Part shown: piece after piece, positions 37,349-46,996 of the stretch
Layout: each line of letters opens with the position of its first letter
How positions within the stretch are numbered: the stretch's first letter is position 1
Assembly: GCA_041746735.1 (NCBI GenBank)
Contig: JBGTGP010000049.1
Location: 1 to 64,000 of the forward strand
Direction of reading: 5' to 3'
From: Opimibacter sp041746735
GTDB lineage: Bacteria; Bacteroidota; Bacteroidia; Chitinophagales; Saprospiraceae
Length of the DNA stretch: 64,000 nucleotides
Notes under the pieces: model-generated
What the model saw: only the letters and a program-made list of their open reading frames with translations
Told to the model about the DNA's origin: nothing
Databases searched by the model: none
Program-made: the position numbers and the translations under genes

Positions 37349-39916
37349 ATGAACTTCACTTTCAGCGCCTGCATGGCATGTTGGTTGATCACAGCATCTC
37401 TCTCCGCCCAATTTATGGATGACTTTTCCGATGGCAATCTGGATGGATGGGAAGGCGATATCAGTCATTTTATCATCAACGGACAGGAACAGCTCCAGTT
37501 GGATGCTCCTTCCGGCAACACCACATCCTGGCTCCACACGACGGTGGTCTATACCGACAGTATGACCTGGGACATCTATATCCGGCTCAACTTCGCCCCT
37601 TCCACGAGTAATCAACTGCGGATATATCTCGGGCTTGACGGATCCAATCTTGCTACAGCATCGGGCTATTTTCTGGAGATCGGGGCTACCGGTGACCAGG
37701 ATCCGGTGGAACTTAAATATCTGGCATCAGGGACTAGTCAACCTATAGCCTCATCACCGCCCGGTGTTGCAGGAGCCGAACCGGTAGATCTGCGGCTCAG
37801 GATCCTCCGACAAAGCTCTGGTCTCTGGCAGTGTCTACGAATGGGTAGCGGGGCGCCGGTAGTGCTCTTTACGGCCACGCATGATCAGCTTCCACTGGCC
37901 AGTCTTTCGGTTTTTGGAGTGCATTGCAGGTACACCGACACCCGACGGGACAAATTCATCTTTGATGATATCGTGATCGGACCCTTCGTGCCGGATACGA
38001 CTCCACCGTCCTGGACTTCACTGGAGGTCATATCCGCTACTACATTGTTGTTGACCTTTGATGAAACACTCGCGGAACAAGAAGTACTGGAGTTGTCAAA
38101 CTATATGGTCACACCCGGCGATGTGCATCCTCATGAAGTCGTATGGCAGCAACACCAGGTGCTGCTCACCTTTCCCACACCCTTCATCAGTCAGCAGGCC
38201 TACCAACTACAGGTTTCGGGACTTACCGATATCGCGGGAAATATCATGCCGGATGACATCAGACCCTTTGTCTACACCCGTATCGACAAAGCCCTCCCGT
38301 ATGAACTTCTGATCACGGAAATCATGGCAGACCCGACACCGGTGGTGGGCTTACCGGATGCAGAATACCTTGAAGTGTACAACGCTACTACGAATATTTT
38401 CAGACTTTCCGACTATCGGTTGATGATCGGCACGAGTGAGCGTGTACTTCCTGACGAGTTATTAGTTGGCGGGGAATTTATCATCATCTGCAGTGAGGCT
38501 ATGCGGCCTGCACTGAGTGTATATGGCCGTGTGATCGGGCTGGCCAGTTTTCCGGCGCTGACCAATTCCGGTGCTACCGTACTCCTCAAGGATGACAGCG
38601 GCCAGGTGTTACATGAAGTCAGTTATACGACGGCCTGGTATGGCCATCCGGGTAAATCAGATGGCGGCTATTCGCTGGAAATGATTCATCCGTTACACAT
38701 CTGCAGTGGGGCTGAAAACTGGAGTGCCGCAGATAATCTGTTGGGCGGGACCCCGGGAAGTATTAATTCAAGGTGGTCGACGATGCCAGATGAAACGGGA
38801 CCGGTTTTGCTTTCTTCCTTTACGCCTACGCCTTCCACCATCCGGCTGCAGTTTAACGAACGGCTGGATGCTGTACTGATGGAGGATCCGGAGGTGTATC
38901 AACTCCTGCCTGCCATTGAGGTGAATTCAGCCCAACTCGAAAACAATACCAACCTGGTGCTCACGCTTGCAACTCCATTACAGGCAGGGGTGATATATGA
39001 AATACGTCCATTTCAGGCTTTTGATTGTCTGGGTAATGCTGCAGATATTTTTTCCATACCCCCGTTTGGGCTGATTGCTGAACCTGGACCGGGTGAATTG
39101 CTCATCCATGAAGTCCTTTTTAATCCTGCAACCGGAGGCAGTCGTTTCATTGAAGTGGTGAATGCAAGTGATAAATTTTTCAATCTGAGTTCGCTGTCTA
39201 TCGCACGTCTCACTTCATCGCAGCAGCAGATCTTTACTACGGGTGTGGATGCATTGATCGGCCCCGGTGAACTGGCCGTTTTTACTCCAAACAGGGAGGA
39301 TATCCTTGCCCGGTTTGAGGTGCCAAATCCGGCAAAACTGTTTACCTCCACCCTACCTGCCTGGAATGACAAATCTGATCAGGTGACGCTGATCGCAGGG
39401 GGTATGATATTGGATTCGTTCACCTATTCCTCTACATGGCATCATCCGGCCATCTCGGATCAGAATGGGGTGAGTCTTGAACGGATCAGTAAAAACGTCC
39501 CCACCACTTCCTCCTCATCCTGGCACAGTGCGTCTGCGGTCAGAGGTCATGGCACACCCACAGGTCCAAACTCGCAGGAACTGGTTACAGGACAGGTGCC
39601 CAAGTCTCCTTTTAGTGTCCTTAACCGTCAGTTTTCGCCCAATGATGATGGCCACAAAGATTTTTTGGCATTAGATTTTCTATTAGACCATGGTGACTAT
39701 ATCGCAACCGTATGGATCTATGATCTGGAAGGGCGTGAAATCTACCGGCCGGTCTCCAATGTGTCGATTGGTACATCTGCTGTCATCCAATGGGATGGTC
39801 GAAATCACGATGGAGTAATTGCGGATATGGGAATATACGTCATTTTTGTACAACTTTGGGACACAAGTGGGCAGGTCAGAGAATACAAAGAGTCCTGTGC
39901 ACTGGTGAAACGATAG
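37349..39916 (+). CDS. Secreted lamin-tail/Ig-like protein with gliding-motility-type C-terminus
   Basis: An 855-residue secreted protein. A signal peptide (MNFTFSACMACWLITASLSAQ) is followed by a jelly-roll-like region (to about 210), SbsA-type Ig-like domains (about 220-310 and 490-570), two lamin-tail domains (ELLITEIMADPTPVVGLPDAEYLEVYN, and ELLIHEVLFNPATGGSRFIEVVN) and a C-terminal FSPNDDGHKDFLALDF..GREIYR..WDGRNHDG..DMGIYVI, the FlgD-like/type B sorting region. It is probably displayed on the cell surface through T9SS. Lamin-tail domains can be tied to DNA or nuclease function, but no nuclease domain is seen here. Confidence 0.88.
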   Translation: MNFTFSACMACWLITASLSAQFMDDFSDGNLDGWEGDISHFIINGQEQLQLDAPSGNTTSWLHTTVVYTDSMTWDIYIRLNFAPSTSNQLRIYLGLDGSNLATASGYFLEIGATGDQDPVELKYLASGTSQPIASSPPGVAGAEPVDLRLRILRQSSGLWQCLRMGSGAPVVLFTATHDQLPLASLSVFGVHCRYTDTRRDKFIFDDIVIGPFVPDTTPPSWTSLEVISATTLLLTFDETLAEQEVLELSNYMVTPGDVHPHEVVWQQHQVLLTFPTPFISQQAYQLQVSGLTDIAGNIMPDDIRPFVYTRIDKALPYELLITEIMADPTPVVGLPDAEYLEVYNATTNIFRLSDYRLMIGTSERVLPDELLVGGEFIIICSEAMRPALSVYGRVIGLASFPALTNSGATVLLKDDSGQVLHEVSYTTAWYGHPGKSDGGYSLEMIHPLHICSGAENWSAADNLLGGTPGSINSRWSTMPDETGPVLLSSFTPTPSTIRLQFNERLDAVLMEDPEVYQLLPAIEVNSAQLENNTNLVLTLATPLQAGVIYEIRPFQAFDCLGNAADIFSIPPFGLIAEPGPGELLIHEVLFNPATGGSRFIEVVNASDKFFNLSSLSIARLTSSQQQIFTTGVDALIGPGELAVFTPNREDILARFEVPNPAKLFTSTLPAWNDKSDQVTLIAGGMILDSFTYSSTWHHPAISDQNGVSLERISKNVPTTSSSSWHSASAVRGHGTPTGPNSQELVTGQVPKSPFSVLNRQFSPNDDGHKDFLALDFLLDHGDYIATVWIYDLEGREIYRPVSNVSIGTSAVIQWDGRNHDGVIADMGIYVIFVQLWDTSGQVREYKESCALVKR

Positions 39917-39930
39917 CGGAAGAATAGCGG

Positions 39931-40908
39931 ATGGAGGACACTAAAATCGGTACGCGCTCAACGCAAAGCCTGCTGGCTCATATCGTGCAATACGGTGTGT
40001 CCACTCTATTTATCCTGCTGACCCTCATTTGTCTTTTTTCGCCTTCTCTGTTGGTACTGAAGCAGGTTACCGCCTTTACCCTGTACATCATGCTGGCTTT
40101 TCTGGGTCTGGGACTTTTGTTTTTTGTCTATCAACAACAACGGCTCATGATGATCAGTCTTTTGTGCTGTTGTGCCCTGAGTCTGCATTTGAAGTTGGCG
40201 TCCAACAAGCAGCTTCGGCTGTCTACTGTGACCAACACACCATCACTGCGGGCTTCCCACATCAGCCTGGGTAACGCTGAAAACGACTATGCTTCTGTGA
40301 TCCGGTATATTCTGTCTACGGACGCGGATGTGCTAAGTTTTCAGGAACTGACACCCGACTGGAACGACCAATTGATTCACGGGTTATCACCGACCTTTCA
40401 TCACATTCAGACCCTGACCCGTCTGGACCAGTATGGTATGGGATTTTTTTCCAGGTTCCCCTTTGGGCGGATAGATACGTTGTACTATGGGGAAATCCCG
40501 ATGTTGACTGCGGATGTCTCTCTTCCACGCCACGGTCATGTGACGCTGGTGAGTTGTCAGTCGGTACCGCCGGTCAACCAAAGTGCCTTCAGGGTGATCA
40601 GGTCCCAATTTGAAACCGTCTGTCAATACATCGCCGGAAATTCCCAGCCGGTGATTGTGTTGGGTGACTTTCATTTACCGCCATGGTCTTCGGAAGTCCA
40701 AAAATTCAAAACGGCAGGTCAACTTCAGGACAGTCGACGTGGTATACAACCCCGTAATTTTGATGGCTCGATGTCATTGCCCCGGATCCCGGTGGATCAT
40801 ATCCTGTTTAATAACAAACTGGAATGCACTTCTTTTGCCGAGTTAGGCAATGGACAGGTCGGACGTTTGGGTATAACCGGCAGCTACCAGTTGCACCAGG
40901 CCCCATGA
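39931..40908 (+). CDS. Membrane-anchored endonuclease/exonuclease/phosphatase-family protein
   Basis: A 325-residue protein: two or three N-terminal membrane helices (about residues 15-90), then an EEP domain with the acidic metal residue in DVLSFQEL, QYGMGFFSRFP, a GDF(H) motif in VIVLGDFHLPPWS and the terminal VDHILF. The usual GDFN is GDFH here, so the Asn is replaced. The domain probably faces the periplasm. Substrate (phosphodiester lipid, nucleic acid or other) is unknown. Its stop overlaps the start of the kinase gene by 4 nt, and it follows the lamin-tail gene by 14 nt. Confidence 0.85.
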   Translation: MEDTKIGTRSTQSLLAHIVQYGVSTLFILLTLICLFSPSLLVLKQVTAFTLYIMLAFLGLGLLFFVYQQQRLMMISLLCCCALSLHLKLASNKQLRLSTVTNTPSLRASHISLGNAENDYASVIRYILSTDADVLSFQELTPDWNDQLIHGLSPTFHHIQTLTRLDQYGMGFFSRFPFGRIDTLYYGEIPMLTADVSLPRHGHVTLVSCQSVPPVNQSAFRVIRSQFETVCQYIAGNSQPVIVLGDFHLPPWSSEVQKFKTAGQLQDSRRGIQPRNFDGSMSLPRIPVDHILFNNKLECTSFAELGNGQVGRLGITGSYQLHQAP

Positions 40909-41264
40909 AACGGTGGATCCATAGCGTCCGGCATTCGCTACGGGGCATTTCAGTTTTTATCCGGGAAGGGCGCAATGCCCGTATTCAATTGGGGCTGGCG
41001 GCAATGGCGATTCTCACTGGCATCTGGTTGGAAATTTCGCTTCCGGAACTCAGCATACTCCTGCTGATCAGTGCCGCTGTTTTAGCTGCAGAAGCCTTTA
41101 ATAGTGCTCTTGAAAAATTGGCGGATCATCTGCATCCTGCCCGGCATCCGGAAATCCGGAATGTAAAAGATATAGCGGCAGGTGCGGTAATGCTCCTGGC
41201 GACAGGAGCACTGATCACCGGAATCCTGATCCTGGGTCCCCACCTCTGGGCCCTCTTTGACTAA
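40905..41264 (+). CDS. dgkA: Diacylglycerol/undecaprenol kinase family protein
   Basis: A 119-residue small integral-membrane kinase from the ATG at 40905, which overlaps the upstream stop (ATGA). It shows an amphipathic N-terminus, then three hydrophobic helices with the DgkA signature EAFNSALEKLADHLHPARHPEIRNVKDIAAGAVML. Family members phosphorylate diacylglycerol or undecaprenol in the inner membrane. A longer frame from 40824 exists but sits wholly inside the upstream gene, so I reject it. Confidence 0.9.
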   Translation: MKRWIHSVRHSLRGISVFIREGRNARIQLGLAAMAILTGIWLEISLPELSILLLISAAVLAAEAFNSALEKLADHLHPARHPEIRNVKDIAAGAVMLLATGALITGILILGPHLWALFD

Positions 41265-41272
41265 TGTGGACT

Positions 41273-41304
41273 AAAAAAAATCGTCCCGTACATGACGGGA
41301 CGAT
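41273..41304. terminator. Terminator-like hairpin, T-run on the minus strand
   Basis: A perfect 10-bp stem (41280-41289 with 41295-41304, 5-nt loop). The run of eight As at 41273-41280 becomes a run of Ts only on the minus strand, so as an intrinsic terminator it faces transcription coming from the gene-free region to the right. It begins 9 nt after the dgkA stop and could also serve as a plus-strand 3' hairpin. Confidence 0.55.
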
Positions 41305-42053
41305 CCTTAACAAAACCAGAATTAGCGTAACCTTTGTTACCTAAAATTATTGCTATCCCAAAAAAGGACAGAGTTTCATGTAAAGGGTAGCATTCCCCTT
41401 ATTCCTTCCCGAAAGAATTCCGACATCCTGATGTCATGTTCGTATTCGTTCAAAAAACCCCTGATTTCATCAAGTTTCCCTCGTCGTTAATCGATATTCA
41501 TGATAAATTCATCCTATGTATTTTTCATTTTGTCGTGCAATTTTGATATCAACCAACTTGACTACACACAAATTTATATATTCATCGACCACTGTTGTTG
41601 CCTATTTAAATATTTGCACTTGAAGAGATTGCAAGATTAAAATGAATCGCATTTGAAAAACGCGATTATTTTACAATTATTAATTGTCTGGCAAAAATCT
41701 AGCGGATAAAGGTGTGTAATACATCATTTACACCCGTGAAAATGAAGCTGTTACTGCCATTCCGTCCAATTAAAAAAAAACCATTTGGCGTATTTCCTTT
41801 GGATATAAATCCCATCCTCACTTTTAGAAACCCACATGTTAATCTCGACTACATCCCTCAATTCAGTCAAGCCCGAGAGGATTCATTTTTAATTTATTGC
41901 GTGCATTCGCAAGAAATAAAATTTAATGCATTGAATTTAATTCGAGCACTGCCTGATCCATGTTCTCTTTATCCAAATACACGTTGTCACTTCGTCAACG
42001 ACCTTGATAAAAGGCAGCACCTCCCTACAGCATTCGTTTGACCAGAGATTACA
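41305..42053. other. AT-rich gene-free stretch upstream of susC
   Basis: About 750 bp that is clearly richer in A and T than the flanks. The one longer plus frame (41712-42041) has no recognisable domain and looks non-coding. A small inverted repeat GTAAC/GTTAC lies at 41327-41340. This stretch probably holds the susC promoter and leader; an unannotated RNA is possible. Confidence 0.5.
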
Positions 42054-42081
42054 ACAGATGAAATATATTCTTGTCATCTGT
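42054..42081 (+). promoter_or_regulatory. Inverted repeat in the susC leader
   Basis: ACAGATGA (42054-42061) and TCATCTGT (42074-42081) form a perfect 8-bp inverted repeat with a 12-nt centre, 27 nt before the susC ATG. The centre includes TATTCTTG (42066-42073), one base off the -7 consensus. It may be an operator over the promoter or a leader hairpin. Confidence 0.4.
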
Positions 42082-42107
42082 ATTTCTTAACCAATAAAAA
42101 TGAATGT

Positions 42108-45100
42108 ATGAGGAATTTTGTATTGCTTCTGGGAATATTCCTTTGCAGCATGATGATGGCTCAGGCCCAGCGCGTCATACGGGGGACGATCACGGACACA
42201 GCGGGTGATCCTGTGATAGGCGCCAGTGTGCTGGCGGTGGGCACGACGGTAGGTACCGTCTCGGATTTCAACGGGACCTATCAGCTTACGATTCCGGATG
42301 GTACAGTGTCTCTTCAGTATGCCTACACCGGATATGAAACACAAATCATTCCACTGGGGGCGTCCAACATTCTTGATGTGACGCTGATGGAAGGTGTCCT
42401 GTTGGAAACTGCGGTGGTCACGGCACTCGGTATTTCGCGCGAGAAAAAAGAGATCGGTTATGCCATCGAAAGTTTGGATGGCGCAGAGATCCAGCAGAAA
42501 GGTGAAGCAGATGTGCTTCGTGCCTTGCAGGGTAAAGTCGCTGGCGTCAATATCATTGGCAGTTCGAGCCAGCCTGGGAGTGCCACCCGTATGGTCATCC
42601 GGGCCAATACTTCTTTTCTCGGTAATAATCAGGCGTTGTATGTCGTGGATGGTATACCCTATGACGGCAGTTCCTATGGCAGCACTTTTCAGTTGATTGG
42701 TGGCGGTGCCTACGGCAACCGGATTTCGGATCTGGACCCCAACAATATTGAAAGCATCAGTATCCTGAAGGGGGCTACCGCAGCCGCGTTATATGGCAGC
42801 AGGGCTTCCCGGGGTGTAGTGCTCATTACTACCAAAACCGGCTCCTTGAAAAAGAAAGATGGCTTGCGGATCGAGCTCAGTACAGGGCTTAATGTCGAAA
42901 AAATAGCCTCACTCCCCCATCTGCAAAACACCTATGGCACCGGGACGGGCTTCGCCTATGCACAGGCCAATGGTTCCTGGGGAGCCCCATTTATCGGCAC
43001 CAAACCTTATGCAACCCTGGACTCCATTAACCATTGGTTCAGAGCTACAGGGCTGGCTACCTTCAATCGACACCTTGCTATGGGAACAGAAGGCGTATCA
43101 CTACGTGTTCCCTATCAAGCGTACCCCAATAATGTGGCGTCGCTATTCAATACCGGCTTGATGCTGGACAACTCAGTCACCCTGAGCACCCCGATGGGCA
43201 CGACTGGTGCCTTTGTCGCTACGGTGTCCAGAGTAGATCACGAGGGTATTTTTCCTAATGCATCGTATGAGAAAACCAGTTTTTCAGTTGGCGGAAATAA
43301 TAGGTTTTCCAACGGCTTCAGGCTTGGCGCCAATCTCGCATACACCACCTCATTGCAGGAAGGGCTCCAGGGAGGGGCCATTGGATCTGCTCAGACCTCT
43401 TCTTATATGGCCAGAGCTTTGTATCTCGGTCGCAACTGGGATATCGAAGGTCAGCCCTTTGAAGATCCGGTAACGCGGGAGAGCATTTTCTTCCTTGCCC
43501 GATCACAAGCCGATCATCCGCAATGGTCAGCCCAGTACAATGGATTTGATCAGGGTGTATCCCGCACAGTCGTCAATCTCAACGCCGGTTACGATGTCGA
43601 AGGATGGTTTGATATTGATTATCGCATAGGGCTTAATACTTACAACCAGGAAGACCAGGAGTGGTTTCGTCCCGGCTCAAGAGGCGCAAACGGTCTCGGC
43701 CAGATCACACAGGGATTTACAAAATACGATGAGATCGAGTCGACCCTGATGCTGAGCCGGCAGACCCGCTTCAACGACAATTTTGCGATCTCTGCGCGTC
43801 TGGGTCATAATATCAATCAGCGAACCAGTAATTCACAATACTATGTGGGGAGTCAGATGCTTGATTTCAATATCCTGGATATAGATAACACCATTTCACA
43901 AGTCACTGCTGGTGGTGCCTTTGCCCGACAGCGTTTGTTTGGCGTGTTTGGTGAACTTACCTTTGATGTCAAATCTTACCTGTTCCTGACGCTAACAGGC
44001 CGGAATGACTGGTCTTCTACGTTGCCGCAAGCCAATCAATCCTTCTTCTATCCCTCTGCCAGTCTTGCGTTTGTTTTCTCAGAAGCACTGGGTATGGATC
44101 CTACCGGTTTTCTCAGTCAGGGTAAGCTGCGCATGAACTGGTCGAAAGTCGGGAATAGTCCTGCACCTTACCTGCTTCAACCGAACTATCTGGTCAACCT
44201 TGGCGAGCCGGACAATCTCACTGCCGGTATCCGAGATCTTGATTTCCCTTTTGCCGGAAATGCCGGGCTGACGTTGGAGAACACGCTGAAAGATCCTAAC
44301 CTCAAACCGGAATTTACGACCTCGTATGAGGTAGGATTGGAACTTGGATTTCTGCGCAACCGTATCACATTGGATGCGGCTGTGTATCAGACTGAAAGTA
44401 CTGACCAATTGGCATTGCTTTCACTGCCTGCTGCATCAGGGTATGATGCCTTCTATACCAATTTTGGAAAATTGAGCTCGAAAGGAGCCGAAATCACCCT
44501 GGGTTTCAGTCCTGTTTCCAATCGCAACTTTGAATGGAATATCCGGGGGGCTTTCACTACATACAAAACAACGGTCGACGAACTCTTTGGTGATGTAAAT
44601 GAAATCGAAATCCGTCCTCTCTTTGGCGGTTCGATTACACCGGTATTGCGAGTGGGTGAAGAGTATGGCGTATTCCGAGGTACCGTCAGTGCACGTGACG
44701 CGCAAGGCAACCTGCTGATCGATCCATCTAACGGTCAGATCATCAACTCGAATGAAGAACAGATCATCGGCAATCCGAATCCTGATTTTACTTTGGGTAT
44801 TGTCAACACCTTCAGCTGGAAAGGATTTACACTGGGTGCGGTGATTGACTGGCGGCAGGGCGGTGATCTCTATTCAGAAACCATCAACAGTATGCTTGGT
44901 CGTGGGGTGCTGGCATATCAAGCCACAAATCGGGAACTGGGTGCGGTGATTCCGGGTGTGTATGGCGACAACTCGACGAAATTGCCCATCCTTGATGAAA
45001 GCGGTAATACCATTCCGAATCAAACGCTGGTCGAAGTCAATGACCTGTATTTTGGATCCACCTTTGGTTCAAACGCTCAGGATGAATGGCTGGTGTTTGA

Positions 45101-45356
45101 TGCTACGGTTATCCGTCTTCGTGAAATCTCCCTGGGGTATTCTATTCCGGCAAAAATGTTACGCAATTCTCCTGTAAAAGGAATCAACATCAACCTTGTA
45201 GGTCGCAACCTGTGGTACAACGCACCTCACTTTCCAAAGGATGCCAATTTTGATCCGGAGACCAGCACCTTTGGTGATGCCAACTTCCAGGGATTTGAGT
45301 TTCAAAACCTACCCTCGATACGGCGGTATGGTGTTAATGTCAAATTCACCTTCTAA
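42108..45356 (+). CDS. susC: SusC/RagA-family TonB-linked outer-membrane protein
   Basis: A 1082-residue SusC-type transporter: signal peptide (to AQAQR), carboxypeptidase-regulatory-like domain (IRGTITDTAGDPVIGASVLAVG..GTVSDFNGTYQLTIPDG), plug with LDPNNIESISILKGATAAALYGSRASRGVVLITTK, and a large barrel ending INLVGRNLWYNAPHFPKDANFDPE...GVNVKFTF. It pairs with SusD as a lidded importer of oligosaccharide or peptide. First gene of a three-gene operon; the SusD gene starts 17 nt downstream. No glycoside hydrolase, sulfatase or regulator gene is nearby, so the substrate is open. Confidence 0.97.
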   Translation: MRNFVLLLGIFLCSMMMAQAQRVIRGTITDTAGDPVIGASVLAVGTTVGTVSDFNGTYQLTIPDGTVSLQYAYTGYETQIIPLGASNILDVTLMEGVLLETAVVTALGISREKKEIGYAIESLDGAEIQQKGEADVLRALQGKVAGVNIIGSSSQPGSATRMVIRANTSFLGNNQALYVVDGIPYDGSSYGSTFQLIGGGAYGNRISDLDPNNIESISILKGATAAALYGSRASRGVVLITTKTGSLKKKDGLRIELSTGLNVEKIASLPHLQNTYGTGTGFAYAQANGSWGAPFIGTKPYATLDSINHWFRATGLATFNRHLAMGTEGVSLRVPYQAYPNNVASLFNTGLMLDNSVTLSTPMGTTGAFVATVSRVDHEGIFPNASYEKTSFSVGGNNRFSNGFRLGANLAYTTSLQEGLQGGAIGSAQTSSYMARALYLGRNWDIEGQPFEDPVTRESIFFLARSQADHPQWSAQYNGFDQGVSRTVVNLNAGYDVEGWFDIDYRIGLNTYNQEDQEWFRPGSRGANGLGQITQGFTKYDEIESTLMLSRQTRFNDNFAISARLGHNINQRTSNSQYYVGSQMLDFNILDIDNTISQVTAGGAFARQRLFGVFGELTFDVKSYLFLTLTGRNDWSSTLPQANQSFFYPSASLAFVFSEALGMDPTGFLSQGKLRMNWSKVGNSPAPYLLQPNYLVNLGEPDNLTAGIRDLDFPFAGNAGLTLENTLKDPNLKPEFTTSYEVGLELGFLRNRITLDAAVYQTESTDQLALLSLPAASGYDAFYTNFGKLSSKGAEITLGFSPVSNRNFEWNIRGAFTTYKTTVDELFGDVNEIEIRPLFGGSITPVLRVGEEYGVFRGTVSARDAQGNLLIDPSNGQIINSNEEQIIGNPNPDFTLGIVNTFSWKGFTLGAVIDWRQGGDLYSETINSMLGRGVLAYQATNRELGAVIPGVYGDNSTKLPILDESGNTIPNQTLVEVNDLYFGSTFGSNAQDEWLVFDATVIRLREISLGYSIPAKMLRNSPVKGININLVGRNLWYNAPHFPKDANFDPETSTFGDANFQGFEFQNLPSIRRYGVNVKFTF

Positions 45357-45373
45357 TACTAAACTAATACAAT

Positions 45374-46969
45374 ATGAAGACGAAAATAATAGCGATGGCT
45401 TCGGTCATAGTGCTGGCGGGATGTGGTGATTTTCTCGACATCAACGATGATCCCAACAATCCCACAAAAGCACAGCTCAACAACATACTACCCTATTCGC
45501 AGGTAAATATGTTCAACTCTTTTGGCATAGGTACTGCCGGAATGTCTGAAATTCTGGCGGTGTATGTGCATCATACTGTGCAGCGCGGGGACCATGATGA
45601 CTACCGGATCCAGGCCAATGAATTTGCACTGGCAGAGACCTGGGACAATATGTATACGATTTCCCTGCCGGATCTGAATCAGATCATCCGCCAGGCAGAT
45701 GATGAAAGCCGTCCGGCCTATTCCGGTATCGCCAAGTTGCTGAAGGCGCATATGTTTTCCCTGATGGTGGACATCTGGGGTGACATTCCTTATTCGCAGG
45801 CCGGAGATCCGGTCAACTATAAATTTCCAGTGTTCGATCATGATGCGTCGATCTATGCCGATCTGTTTACCCTGATTGATTCCGGCATGGCTGATCTCAG
45901 CGCAGGTGGTGCACCGCCCGGATCTGATGACCTGATCTATGGCGGCAATCTGGACCGCTGGCGCAGATATGGTAACAGCTTAAAACTCAACCTGTACAAC
46001 AAGGTCAGGTTGACTCCGCTCTATGATGCTGCCCAGGTGACTTCCCTGCTCCATGCACCTTTGATGTCTGACCTCAATGAAGATTTTGAGCTTCGTTACA
46101 ATACATCGATCTCGCCGGAAAACCGGCATCCGGGATTTATCCGGGAATGGGCCCAACTCAATCCCATTTATTATATCTCACCGTATTTCTATCTGATGAT
46201 GAAAGGAGATCAGGCGTGTCAGAATACGCTGATGACTGGTATCACTGACCCACGGATACCGTACTACTTCTACAATCAGTTGCGTGATGATGAAGATCCT
46301 CAAAATCCGTTCTCGTACCGGGACGGCAATTTCCTTTCCATCTGGTTCGGCTCATTTGACCGGGATCCAAATGAAGGATTTGACCAGAACACGTCCCAGA
46401 CGGTTTGTGGTTTGTATCCGATAGGGGGTTCTTTTGATGATGGATCCGGGATCAATATTTCAGGCAATGGAGGCTTGCGTGGCGCCTCCGCTCAGCGACT
46501 ACTTACCTCAGCAGCGATTGATTTTGTACGTGCCGAGTTGGCACTGACGCAAAACACAGGCGAAGATGCACGGGCTATGCTGGCCAGTGGGATTCAAAAA
46601 TCCTTTGCCAAAGTCAATGCTGTCGCATCGAGTGCAGGTGCACCGACTATTGCCACTGCTGCTATTACGGACTACACGGATGCTGTGCTGGCTCGCTATG
46701 ATGCAGGGAATGCGGAGCGTAAACTGGAAATCGTCATGACGCAAAAGTGGATCCAGGAATTCGGGTCTGCGGTTGAAAGCTGGAATGATATACGCCGTAC
46801 CGGGTATCCGCAGGTGTGCGATCCGGCGCAGGATCTGAATGAATTTTCGATACAGACGAATCCATATCCGTTTTCGCTCTTTTACAGTGCCAGTGATATT
46901 ACGAACAACAGCAACTCGCCGGCGCAACGGAATCCCTATACGGACCGGATATTCTGGGACATCAATTAA
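45374..46969 (+). CDS. susD: SusD/RagB-family lipoprotein
   Basis: A 531-residue SusD-like lipoprotein of the SusD-2 type: lipobox VLAGC with C17, then GDFLDINDDPNNPTKAQLNNILP and helical TPR-like repeats, with ILPY..VYVHHTVQRGDHDDYRI and the C-terminal MTQKWIQEFGSAVESWNDIRRTGYP. It lies over the SusC barrel and captures substrate at the cell surface. Between susC and a small lipoprotein gene on the same strand, within one operon. Confidence 0.96.
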   Translation: MKTKIIAMASVIVLAGCGDFLDINDDPNNPTKAQLNNILPYSQVNMFNSFGIGTAGMSEILAVYVHHTVQRGDHDDYRIQANEFALAETWDNMYTISLPDLNQIIRQADDESRPAYSGIAKLLKAHMFSLMVDIWGDIPYSQAGDPVNYKFPVFDHDASIYADLFTLIDSGMADLSAGGAPPGSDDLIYGGNLDRWRRYGNSLKLNLYNKVRLTPLYDAAQVTSLLHAPLMSDLNEDFELRYNTSISPENRHPGFIREWAQLNPIYYISPYFYLMMKGDQACQNTLMTGITDPRIPYYFYNQLRDDEDPQNPFSYRDGNFLSIWFGSFDRDPNEGFDQNTSQTVCGLYPIGGSFDDGSGINISGNGGLRGASAQRLLTSAAIDFVRAELALTQNTGEDARAMLASGIQKSFAKVNAVASSAGAPTIATAAITDYTDAVLARYDAGNAERKLEIVMTQKWIQEFGSAVESWNDIRRTGYPQVCDPAQDLNEFSIQTNPYPFSLFYSASDITNNSNSPAQRNPYTDRIFWDIN

Positions 46970-46996
46970 TCTTTCACAACCAAGAAAATTGTAATC

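Noticed and set aside
41712..42041. 109-residue frame upstream of susC
   Set aside because: No domain, no signal peptide and AT-rich DNA with no codon pattern like the neighbours; more likely leader DNA.
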